DNA from: Arthrobacter sp. AQ5-05
GTDB lineage: Bacteria; Actinomycetota; Actinomycetes; Actinomycetales; Micrococcaceae
Direction: 5' to 3'
Assembly (NCBI RefSeq): GCF_003287975.1
Contig: NZ_QMKQ01000009.1
Span: 1-64,000, forward strand
Length of the DNA: 64,000 nucleotides
A program made the position numbers and the translations under genes. The notes under the pieces are model-generated. The model was not told where the DNA came from. It was given only the letters and a program-made list of their open reading frames with translations, and did not search any database. Below, piece after piece: positions 52,460-59,968 of this stretch (position 1 is its first letter; each line of letters begins with the position of its first letter).

Positions 52460-53011
52460 TCACCGCGCCAGGGTGCGAAGAGCAACCAGGACCTTTTCGA
52501 CGGTGTTCATGTTCCGGGTGGTCACCAGCTTGGAGGATGCCACCTTGGCGAAGTGCTTCGCCAGGGCCGTGCCCAGGGAATCCCCGCGTGGCACCTCCCA
52601 ACAGATGCAAGAGCCCAGCTGCGCCACGCGCTCGGAATCCGTGGGGGCCGGGGCGCTGCCCAGGACCTCGCCGGCATCCCGGGCGTTGGGCGTGAGCACC
52701 AGGTAGCGGTGCCGGGCCACCCCGTCGTCGGGAGAATCGAAGGGGTAGTTCCGGGTGAGCGATTCCAGCTGGTCCCCGTCTTGGACGATCACGCCGATCT
52801 CCCGGCCGTAATGTCCCCGCAGGGCTTGCTCGATTCTTTCCTTCACTCGGGAGGGGTCGGATTCGTCGGTTCCCACCACCACGTTGCCGCTGGCCAACAG
52901 GGTCTTCACCGGCGCGAATCCGGCCTCCTGCAGCAGTGTGGCGAGGTCCTTCATCAGGACCTTGACCCCGCCGACGTTGACCCCGCGCAGGAAAACAGCA
53001 AAAAAGTTCAT
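52460..53011 (-). CDS. DUF1697 protein
   Basis: The 183-residue protein begins MNFFAVFLRGVNVGGVKVLM and has TLLASGNVVV, the unmistakable DUF1697 opening (FLRGINVGG ... ASGNVVF). It has two similar alpha/beta halves. The function is unknown. ATG 53011 fits the family start; the open frame to 53086 is longer only by chance. A terminator of the Nramp gene lies upstream. Confidence 0.88.
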   Translation of the reverse strand: MNFFAVFLRGVNVGGVKVLMKDLATLLQEAGFAPVKTLLASGNVVVGTDESDPSRVKERIEQALRGHYGREIGVIVQDGDQLESLTRNYPFDSPDDGVARHRYLVLTPNARDAGEVLGSAPAPTDSERVAQLGSCICWEVPRGDSLGTALAKHFAKVASSKLVTTRNMNTVEKVLVALRTLAR

Positions 53012-53068
53012 GGGGCCAAGTCTGCGCCGAGTGCCACTGGGCTGTCCATTTGCGCCCTTCACACACGA

Positions 53069-53105
53069 ACGGGGCCGCACCCGCAAAAAACGGATTCGGC
53101 CCCGT
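53069..53105 (-). terminator. Terminator of the Nramp gene
   Basis: ACGGGGCCG (53069-53077) pairs with CGGCCCCGT (53097-53105) around a 19-base loop containing AAAAAA. It lies 33 bases beyond the stop of the Nramp-like gene and upstream of the DUF1697 gene. Confidence 0.7.
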
Positions 53106-53137
53106 GGGGATTCATGCGTTGCCCCGAAAGGGGAATG

Positions 53138-54445
53138 CTAGCCCTCCCAGAGCGGCGAGACTGCCTTGTACAGCTGTTGGAGACCCAGGGAAATGAACAA
53201 TGCGGCGGTAATGGCCAGCAAGATGTTGGTGTGCAGCTTGTTGGCCCAGGCCTTGGGGATCCGCTTGCCGTTGAGCAGGCCCAACAGTGTCACGGCGAGG
53301 AAAGGCATGAACAACGAGCCGAGCACGCCGTAGGCCAGGATCAGGCCGATCGGCTGGTCCAGCAGGAACAGGACCATCGGCGGGAAGGTGAGCCACAGGA
53401 CGTAGAACTTGAAGTACTTGCCGCCCACGCGGGTGTCCGGGTGCCCGGATTCCTTGCCACGGATGTTGCCCCAGAAGTCGGCGAACATCAGCGAGACGCC
53501 GTTCCACACCCCGATGATCGAGGAGAAGGAGGCTGCCCAGAATCCGATCAGGAACCCGGTGCCGACCACGTTCCCGTACTTCTCGTTCAGCACGGTGGTC
53601 AGATCCAGCAGGCCGGCATCGCCGGCGCTCAGCGAGACGCCTGCGGCGCGCACGACCTCGGCGCCGACAATCAGCATGGCAATGACGAAGATGCCGGTGA
53701 TCACGTACGCCATGGTGTTGTCGATCCGCATGACCTTCATCCACTTGGGCGTGTACCAGCCCTTTTCGCGCAGCCAGTAGCCGTAGGCGGCCAGGGTGAT
53801 GGTGCCGCCGACGCCGCCGGCCAGCGCCAGGGTGTAGACCAGGCCGCCGGCGGGGATCATGGGGATCAATCCGGAGAACATCTCGGGGATGTTGGGCACG
53901 GCAATCACTGCCAGGCCGACGACGGTGACGAACATGATGCCCACAAGCACCGCGGTGATCTTCTCGAAGAAGGAGTAACGGCCAAACCAGACCATGGCAA
54001 ATCCGGCCAGGCCCATCAGGACCGCCCAGATCTTCAGGTCGATGCCGGGGAACAGGGCCGCCAGCGGCATGGCCGCCGAGGACATCGCGGTGGCACCGTA
54101 GACGAAGCCCCAGATGATGATGTACGGACCGAAGTACCAGGTGGTCCACTTGCCCAGGGACTTCCATCCCTCGAAGATGGTCTTGCCGGTGGCCAGGGTG
54201 AAGCGCCCGGCACCCTCGACCAGGATGATCTTCAGGATGACGCCGAGGATCACCGCCCAGAGCAGCGCGTAGCCGTAGCGGGAGCCCGCCACCAGGGTGG
54301 CGACCATGTCGGCGGCGCCGACGCCGGTGGCCGCGACGACCAGGCCGGGGCCGACGATTTTCCATTTGGCCGGCTTGCCGCCGTCGTCGTCGATGCGGTC
54401 GGCGTGCAACGCCTTGACCGCTGGTGCATTCTCTTCTATTGGCAT
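53138..54445 (-). CDS. Nramp-family transporter without canonical metal motifs
   Basis: The 435-residue protein starts at ATG 54445 (GAAGG upstream) and has about 11 helices. Helix 1 reads GPGLVVAATGVGAADMVATL, where typical Nramp proteins have a DPGN motif, and helix 6 (MIPAGGLVYTLALAGG) lacks the MPH motif. Both motifs bind manganese or iron in canonical members, so this is probably a divergent Nramp-related transporter with another substrate. A long leader (about 225 bases) with inverted repeats precedes it. It is monocistronic. Confidence 0.85.
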   Translation of the reverse strand: MPIEENAPAVKALHADRIDDDGGKPAKWKIVGPGLVVAATGVGAADMVATLVAGSRYGYALLWAVILGVILKIILVEGAGRFTLATGKTIFEGWKSLGKWTTWYFGPYIIIWGFVYGATAMSSAAMPLAALFPGIDLKIWAVLMGLAGFAMVWFGRYSFFEKITAVLVGIMFVTVVGLAVIAVPNIPEMFSGLIPMIPAGGLVYTLALAGGVGGTITLAAYGYWLREKGWYTPKWMKVMRIDNTMAYVITGIFVIAMLIVGAEVVRAAGVSLSAGDAGLLDLTTVLNEKYGNVVGTGFLIGFWAASFSSIIGVWNGVSLMFADFWGNIRGKESGHPDTRVGGKYFKFYVLWLTFPPMVLFLLDQPIGLILAYGVLGSLFMPFLAVTLLGLLNGKRIPKAWANKLHTNILLAITAALFISLGLQQLYKAVSPLWEG

Positions 54446-54852
54446 CTGCCTTCGGGTCCTAACCGGTTGAATTTGCCGTCGGTGCGCGCGGTGCCGCTTG
54501 GCACGGCGGCGCGTCCAGGTCGATTCCGCGTCCCGCTGGCGGGCCGGCATGTTGCCCGGGGGACGAATCGTGGAATCCTTCATTGTTGTGTCTTGGAACC
54601 GGGCCGGGGGTCCATGTCGCTTCCTTGCGCCATTCCCCTGCCGCGTTTCCTGCGCGAGAGTCACATCACAGGAAACGTTATAGGTGATCGCACGCACAAT
54701 CGTCCTTGCGAGGTGTTTCCTAACACTTCCTTAGGAATCGACAAAAGACTCCCGCACCTTGTTCCAAGGCAATGCCCACCTCCGGCAGGGAAGGAAAAAT
54801 CCCTTGTCGGGTGATGATTCACTCCTGGAGCGGGGAGGACTAGGATCGCATC
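54446..54852. promoter_or_regulatory. Long Nramp leader and divergent promoters with inverted repeats
   Basis: Reading toward the Nramp gene, a -10-like TATAAC (54682-54677) would start transcription about 225 bases before the ATG. An inverted repeat GTTTCCTG (54645-54652) / CAGGAAAC (54669-54676) lies right at the expected start. A second, TTCCTAA (54717-54723) / TTAGGAA (54731-54737), sits upstream. They share the TTTCCT / AGGAA core. The leader has no recognised riboswitch. The plus-strand side supplies the S9 peptidase promoter; GGAGCGGGGAGGAC lies near 54830-54842 before its start. Confidence 0.5.
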
Positions 54853-56811
54853 ATGACATCGCGTTTGCCCTACGGCTCCTGGCCCTCACCCATTTCCGCC
54901 GCACAGGTTGCGGCCGGCACCACGCCGGTGGGAGGCGGTGGATTCGTCGGGGATGAATTGTGGTGGCTCGAGGGCCGCCCGGCCGAGGGCGGGCGGCTGA
55001 CGGTCCTGGCCCGGGCCGCTGCATCAGACGCACCGGCGCGCGAACTCGTGGCCGCCCCCTTCAACGTCCGCAGCCGCGTGAATGAATACGGCGGAGCGTC
55101 CTGGGCCGCAGTGGGCGCCGGGGACGGGCGGAAGCTGGTGTTCGCGAACTTCCGCGACCAGCGCCTCTACCTCGTCGATGCCCACGGCGGCACGCCCGTT
55201 CCCCTGACCCCGGACAGCGCCGGGGCCGACGGGGATCCGGCCCTGCGCTTCGCCGAGATCATCCAGGGCCCCGCCGGGCACGTGCTGGCCATCTGCGAGG
55301 ACCACCGCACACAGCTGCGCCGCTACATTGCCGCGATCCCGCTCGATGGCTCCGCCGCCGCGGATCCCGGCGCGCTGAAAGAGGTCACGGGCTCCTCGCG
55401 CTTTGTCGCGGCCCCGCGGCTGAACCCCTCGGGCAGCAGGATCAGCTGGATTTCCTGGGAACACCCGCAGATGCCCTGGGACGGGACCGAGCTGCACGTG
55501 GCCGACCTGGGGGACCTGGCGGCCGTGAACGACACGGTGCTGGCCGGTTCCACCACCGAATCGGTGCTGCAACCCGAATGGCTCGACGAGGACCGGCTAG
55601 TGTTCATCTCCGACCGCAGCGGCTGGTGGAACCCCTACCTGCACGATCTGTCCTCCTCGTCCCAGCGCCCGCTGTGCGAAAGGGAAGAGGAATTCGCCGG
55701 ACCGCTGTGGACCGTGGGCCAGAGCTGGTACAAGGTCATCGATGCCAACACCCTGCTTCTGACCCACGGCACCCACGGAAGCTCGCTGGCCACGCTGGAT
55801 GTTCCCAGCGGCAAGTTGCAGCAGCTCGTGCTGCCCTTCACCCGCATCTCGCCCACCGGGCTGCGCGGCAACGAGTTGCTCGCCACCGCAACCTCGCTGG
55901 TGGAGGGCGACGGGCTGCGGCTGATCGACCTGGACACCCTCGCGGTGCAGAACATCTCCCTCGCCCTGAAGGACCTGCCCGACCCCGATTCGCTGCCCGG
56001 TGCCGAGGCCATGGAATTCACCGCCGCCGACGGCTCGCGCGTCTACGCCCACGTGTACGAGCCGAGGCTCGGAAACCTCACCGGGGCCCGGGACGAGCTG
56101 CCGCCCTTCGTGGCCTTCGTGCACGGCGGGCCCACGGCCCAGGCCTTTGCCCAGCTTTCGCTGTCCATCGCCTACTACACCTCCCGCGGGATCGGGGTGG
56201 TGGATGTGAACTACGGAGGGTCCACCGGGTTCGGCCGCGCCTACCGCCAGCGCCTGAACGGGCAATGGGGCGTGGTCGACGTGCAGGACACCGTCGCTGT
56301 GCTCGAGGGCCTGGCGGCCGCCGGCATGGCCGACCCGAAGCGCCTGGCCATCGAGGGCGGGAGTGCCGGAGGCTGGACCGTGCTCAGCGCGCTGACCACC
56401 ACCAAGACCTTCTCCGCGGGCATCTCCCGCTACGGGGTCTCGGACCTGGTGGGGCTGGTGCGAGACACCCACGACTTCGAATCGCGCTACATGGACTCGC
56501 TGGTCGGCCCCTACCCGGAGGCCGCCGAGCTCTACGCCCAGCGCGCGCCGATCAACCACGTCCAGGACATCAGTTGCCCGGTGCTGCTGCTGCAGGGGGA
56601 CCAGGACAAGGTGGTGCCCCCGGCCCAGTCCCGGGTGGTTGCCGATGCGCTGGCCGCCAACGGGATCCCGCACGCCTACGTGCTCTACGAGGGCGAGCAG
56701 CACGGCTTCCGCCGCGCCGAGACCATCGTCAACGCGCTGGAAACCTCTCTCGGCTTTTATGCCGCGGTCTTCGGCTTCGAATCCGACGTCCCGGTGCTCA
56801 AGCTCAGCTAG
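54853..56811 (+). CDS. S9-family peptidase (prolyl oligopeptidase type)
   Basis: The 652-residue enzyme has an N-terminal beta-propeller (about 25-390) and a C-terminal alpha/beta-hydrolase domain. The catalytic Ser is in IEGGSAGGWT, the Asp in LLLQGDQDKVVPP and the His in EGEQHGFR. There is no signal peptide, so it acts in the cytoplasm on peptides. It resembles dipeptidyl aminopeptidases or acylaminoacyl peptidases. It is followed by an FAD oxidoreductase gene 54 bp downstream on the same strand, possibly co-transcribed. Confidence 0.9.
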   Translation: MTSRLPYGSWPSPISAAQVAAGTTPVGGGGFVGDELWWLEGRPAEGGRLTVLARAAASDAPARELVAAPFNVRSRVNEYGGASWAAVGAGDGRKLVFANFRDQRLYLVDAHGGTPVPLTPDSAGADGDPALRFAEIIQGPAGHVLAICEDHRTQLRRYIAAIPLDGSAAADPGALKEVTGSSRFVAAPRLNPSGSRISWISWEHPQMPWDGTELHVADLGDLAAVNDTVLAGSTTESVLQPEWLDEDRLVFISDRSGWWNPYLHDLSSSSQRPLCEREEEFAGPLWTVGQSWYKVIDANTLLLTHGTHGSSLATLDVPSGKLQQLVLPFTRISPTGLRGNELLATATSLVEGDGLRLIDLDTLAVQNISLALKDLPDPDSLPGAEAMEFTAADGSRVYAHVYEPRLGNLTGARDELPPFVAFVHGGPTAQAFAQLSLSIAYYTSRGIGVVDVNYGGSTGFGRAYRQRLNGQWGVVDVQDTVAVLEGLAAAGMADPKRLAIEGGSAGGWTVLSALTTTKTFSAGISRYGVSDLVGLVRDTHDFESRYMDSLVGPYPEAAELYAQRAPINHVQDISCPVLLLQGDQDKVVPPAQSRVVADALAANGIPHAYVLYEGEQHGFRRAETIVNALETSLGFYAAVFGFESDVPVLKLS

Positions 56812-56865
56812 CCGCCACGCAGCCTTCCGCCCGCACACCCGCCCAACGCAAGGACAAGCAGAAGA

Positions 56866-58254
56866 ATGACCATCAACGGGAACGTGTCGTTTTGGTATGC
56901 CGAAGACGGGCTGCCGGCCCCGCGCCCGGCGCTCGCCGGGGACCTGGAGGTCGATGTGGCCATCGTCGGGGCCGGGTACACCGGGCTGTGGAGCGCCTAC
57001 TACCTGGCCAAGGCCGATCCGTCGCTGCGCATCGCGGTGCTCGAGTCCCGCTTCGCCGGGTTCGGCGCCTCGGGCCGCAACGGCGGTTGGCTGGCCAACA
57101 CCATCACCGGCGGACGTGACGGGTACGTCAAGAGCCACGGCCGTGCCCTGGTGGGGGACTTCCAGCGGATGCTCAACGACACCGTCGACGAGGTCATCAA
57201 GGTTGCCGCGGCCGAGGGCATCGAGGCGCACATGCACAAGGGCGGGGAACTGCTGGTGGCCCGCAACCCCGCGCAACTCGGCAGGCTCGAGGCCATGGCG
57301 GCGGAGCAGCTGAGGTGGCCGGAGGACGACGCGGTGCGGCTTTCGGCCGCCGCGACGCGCGAGCGGATCAACGTGGCCGGCGCCCTGGGTTCGATGCACA
57401 TCCCGCATTGCGCCCGCATCCACCCGGCAAAGCTGGTGCGCGGGCTGGCCGAGGCGGTTGAACGCCGCGGTGTCAGGATCTACGAGAACACCCTGGTCAC
57501 CGAGATCAATGCCGGGGCCAACGGGGCACTTGCCGGCGCGGTGACCGAACGCGGGACCGTGCGCGCCGCACACGTCCTGCGGGCCACCGAGGGCTTCACC
57601 GCGAACCTGGCGGGGGCGCACCGCGACTGGCTGCCGATGAACTCCTCGATGATCGTCACCGAGCCGCTGGATGCGGGTACCTGGGAGCAGATCGGCTGGG
57701 AGGGGTGTGAGACCCTGGAAGATTTCGCCCACGCGTATGTGTACCTGCAGCGCACGGCCGACGGCCGCATTGCCATCGGCGGTCGCGGGGTGCCCTACCG
57801 CTTCGGCTCGCGCACCGACATGGACGGGGCAACCCAACCCAAGACCATCAAGACCCTGACCGGGATCCTGCACGAGATGTTCCCGGCAGCGGCGGAAGCC
57901 CGGATCGAGCATGCCTGGTCCGGGGTCTTGGGGGTGCCGCGTGACTGGCGGGCGACGGTGAACTACGACCCGACCACGGGCCTGGGCTTTGCCGGGGGAT
58001 ATGTCGGCACCGGGGTCACCGCGACCAACCTGGCCGGCCGGACGCTCACGGACCTGGTGCTGGGGCGGGACACCAAGGCCACCATCATGCCGTGGGTCAA
58101 CCGCACGGTGCGCCGCTGGGAACCCGAGCCGGTGCGCTGGCTCGGGGTCCAGGGCATGTACGCCATGTACCACCGGGCCGATGCCCAGGAAAGGGACGGC
58201 AGGGCCGCCACCGCCCCGATCGCGCGGTTCGCGGATCTGGTCTCCGGCCGGTAG
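56866..58254 (+). CDS. FAD-dependent oxidoreductase of the DAO family
   Basis: The 462-residue protein has the FAD motif VDVAIVGAGYTGLWSAYYLAK near residue 25 and FGASGRNGGWLAN, the ASGRNGG sequence of D-amino acid oxidase-like enzymes such as gamma-glutamylputrescine or sarcosine oxidase. The C-terminal FAD contact is GYVGTGVTATNLAGRTLTDLV. It has no signal peptide. The substrate is likely an amine or amino acid. AAGGAC lies upstream of its ATG. Confidence 0.88.
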   Translation: MTINGNVSFWYAEDGLPAPRPALAGDLEVDVAIVGAGYTGLWSAYYLAKADPSLRIAVLESRFAGFGASGRNGGWLANTITGGRDGYVKSHGRALVGDFQRMLNDTVDEVIKVAAAEGIEAHMHKGGELLVARNPAQLGRLEAMAAEQLRWPEDDAVRLSAAATRERINVAGALGSMHIPHCARIHPAKLVRGLAEAVERRGVRIYENTLVTEINAGANGALAGAVTERGTVRAAHVLRATEGFTANLAGAHRDWLPMNSSMIVTEPLDAGTWEQIGWEGCETLEDFAHAYVYLQRTADGRIAIGGRGVPYRFGSRTDMDGATQPKTIKTLTGILHEMFPAAAEARIEHAWSGVLGVPRDWRATVNYDPTTGLGFAGGYVGTGVTATNLAGRTLTDLVLGRDTKATIMPWVNRTVRRWEPEPVRWLGVQGMYAMYHRADAQERDGRAATAPIARFADLVSGR

Positions 58255-58257
58255 GAC

Positions 58258-58572
58258 TCAGCTGCCGGAGGCGATGGCCTGCAGCGCGGCCAGGTGCTGG
58301 GTCCAGGTCTCCCGGCCGGCCTTGGTCAGCGAGAGCCAGGTGCGCGGACGCTTGCCGACGTAGCCCTTGCGGATGCGCACGATGCCGGCTCCCTCCAGTG
58401 CGGAGGCCTGGCGGCTGAGCACCGAGTCGCTGACCTGCAGGTGGTCGCGGAGCACCGCGAATTCCGTCTCGTCGGTGGCCTCCAGCGCTGCGGCCATCGA
58501 GAAGCGCACCGGGTGCGCGAGGTCCTCGGCCAGCTGGTGGCGGGGGTGCGAAGGGATCTCCGGCGTGCTCAC
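58258..58572 (-). CDS. Winged-helix regulator (MarR/ArsR-like, HTH_34 type)
   Basis: The 104-residue protein starts at GTG 58572. It has RFSMAAALEATDETEFAVL, a recognition helix near LQVSDSVLSRQASALEGAGIV and the wing RIRKGYVGKRPRTWLSLTKAG. This is the small winged-helix class that pairs with a co-encoded membrane protein. It overlaps the membrane protein gene by 4 bp (GTGA), so the two are co-expressed. The target is probably its own operon. Confidence 0.82.
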   Translation of the reverse strand: MSTPEIPSHPRHQLAEDLAHPVRFSMAAALEATDETEFAVLRDHLQVSDSVLSRQASALEGAGIVRIRKGYVGKRPRTWLSLTKAGRETWTQHLAALQAIASGS

Positions 58573-58973
58573 TTGGAGACCTCGGTCCAGGCACCGACCA
58601 CGGTGGCGATCGTGATGGCGGCCGCGCTGGCGGCGAAGAACCACAGGTCATCGGCGAAGACGTTCAGTCCGACGATGCACCCGATGCCCCACGGCACGGC
58701 CCAGATTCCGATGCAGATGCCCCAACGGACGGTGAAGCCCTGCTTCGGGGACCTGCCGAAGTGCAGCATCCCGACCATGGGGATCCAGATCAGTGACTCG
58801 TCGACCTGGCCGACGAGCCAAAACGCGAGCAGCGACAGCGAGGAAATTGCGCCCAGGCCCAGCAGCATCGTGATGTGCGGCCAGCTGGCCCCGAAGCGCG
58901 AGGCGGCGCCGAGCCGGCCCGCCTCGTTGAGCAGGTCCTGGGTCGCTGAGGGTGAAAACTTGTTGTCATCCAT
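58569..58973 (-). CDS. Small membrane protein paired with the winged-helix regulator
   Basis: The 134-residue protein has about four membrane helices (ITMLLGLGAISSLSLLAFWL, WIPMVGML, WGICIGIWAVPWGIGCIVGL and FFAASAAAITIATVVGAW). An N-terminal segment of about 35 residues is polar. I recognise no family beyond the known pattern of a small membrane protein encoded just upstream of a regulator. It may respond to membrane stress or sequester the regulator; that is speculation. Confidence 0.65.
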   Translation of the reverse strand: MDDNKFSPSATQDLLNEAGRLGAASRFGASWPHITMLLGLGAISSLSLLAFWLVGQVDESLIWIPMVGMLHFGRSPKQGFTVRWGICIGIWAVPWGIGCIVGLNVFADDLWFFAASAAAITIATVVGAWTEVSK

Positions 58974-59208
58974 GGTGTTCTGCTTGCGGATGGTTGCCGG
59001 CGATCCAGCGGTTTACCCAGGGCACGCAAGTACTTTCCAATATGACAAGTACTTTTCGTAGGGGATTGTTTGTCCGAAGACGGTCGGCCATGCTTTCCGT
59101 TGGCATCGCGGTTGTAGTCCGGGTTGTCCCGCGTCCAGGTCCATGGCACAGGCCCGAAACACAACGCCCCGACAAGCGCCATGCCCGCCGGGGCGTCTGA
59201 AACCGGCG

Positions 59209-59658
59209 TTAGTTCTTCTTGAGCTTCACGGTTGTCGTGGTTCCAAGTGCGCTGACCTTGTAGCTGATGGTGTCACCTTCGTATGTGAACTCCTTGGTGT
59301 CGGACGTTGAGGCCATCAGCGCGGAGTCGGTCGCTGCAGCATCCCTTTTTGAGGTCCAGGTATGCGGTTCGTTTGCGTCCGTCGGAGCTGCGAAGGTTCC
59401 AACCCAATAGATCGAGGTCGTATCTCCGCCGTCGGCAACCCATTCGACGGTGATGGTGTCTGCGGTGATCGTGGCCTGCTGGTAGGCGTCCTCGCTGTTG
59501 GGATTGCTCTGCCTCCAGGCCCCGGTCAGCTCGGGAACCTGGGGAGTTTCCTTGGCGGCCGTGGAAGGTGCAGGACCGGTCGGGGCGGTGGATGCTGCGC
59601 CACACCCCGTCAAGGCAAGAACGAGGGCAAGGGCAACAGGTGAGATGAGCTTCTTCAT
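59209..59658 (-). CDS. Hypothetical lipoprotein
   Basis: The 149-residue protein has a lipoprotein signal (KKLISPVALALVLALTGC, Cys19) and a Thr/Pro/Ala-rich spacer. The domain has ELTGAWRQSNPNSEDAYQQ, ITVEWVADGGDTTSIYWVG and a C-terminal TTTVKLKKN, which suggests a small beta-barrel like lipocalin-type fold. The family is not recognised. ATG 59658 has GGAAAG upstream. It has no operon partners. Confidence 0.7.
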   Translation of the reverse strand: MKKLISPVALALVLALTGCGAASTAPTGPAPSTAAKETPQVPELTGAWRQSNPNSEDAYQQATITADTITVEWVADGGDTTSIYWVGTFAAPTDANEPHTWTSKRDAAATDSALMASTSDTKEFTYEGDTISYKVSALGTTTTVKLKKN

Positions 59659-59968
59659 GGATTGATCTTTCCGTGCGCCACCGACGCTTCTTGACCAAGG
59701 TTCGCTCTTGGCCGCTGACAGGTTTTCTTGCACGACCTTGTAAATCAATGCGCAGCAAGTCGAGGAATGCCCCGCATTTTCAGGCCGTCGGTTTCGCCAC
59801 TATCGGAGGCGGGTTCGGCACCGGCAACCATGGCCAAGGTGGCGATCGGGGTGATCCCGGCCAGCGCCTGCAACGAAGCCCCGACCCAATCCCCGAAGGC
59901 GTTCCGGTTCGTGGGCCGTGTGCCCGTCTAACGACGATTCCCGCGACCAACGCCCCTCGCAGGCCTGG
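59659..59968. other. Intergenic region without a convincing gene
   Basis: I see no gene with start, ribosome binding site and family resemblance. On the minus strand an open stretch of about 57 codons after a TAG reads GDWVGASLQALAGITPIATLAM, but it has no start codon and may be a chance frame or relic. The region should hold the lipoprotein promoter. Confidence 0.4.

Noticed and set aside
54446-54680. Known riboswitch (M-box, yybP-ykoY, guanidine, c-di-AMP) in the Nramp leader
   Set aside because: None of the conserved core sequences I remember is present. A covariance-model scan would decide.
55597-58173. Minus-strand open frame of 858 codons opposite the S9 peptidase and FAD oxidoreductase
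   Set aside because: Both plus-strand proteins have intact catalytic motifs; the antisense product is low complexity.
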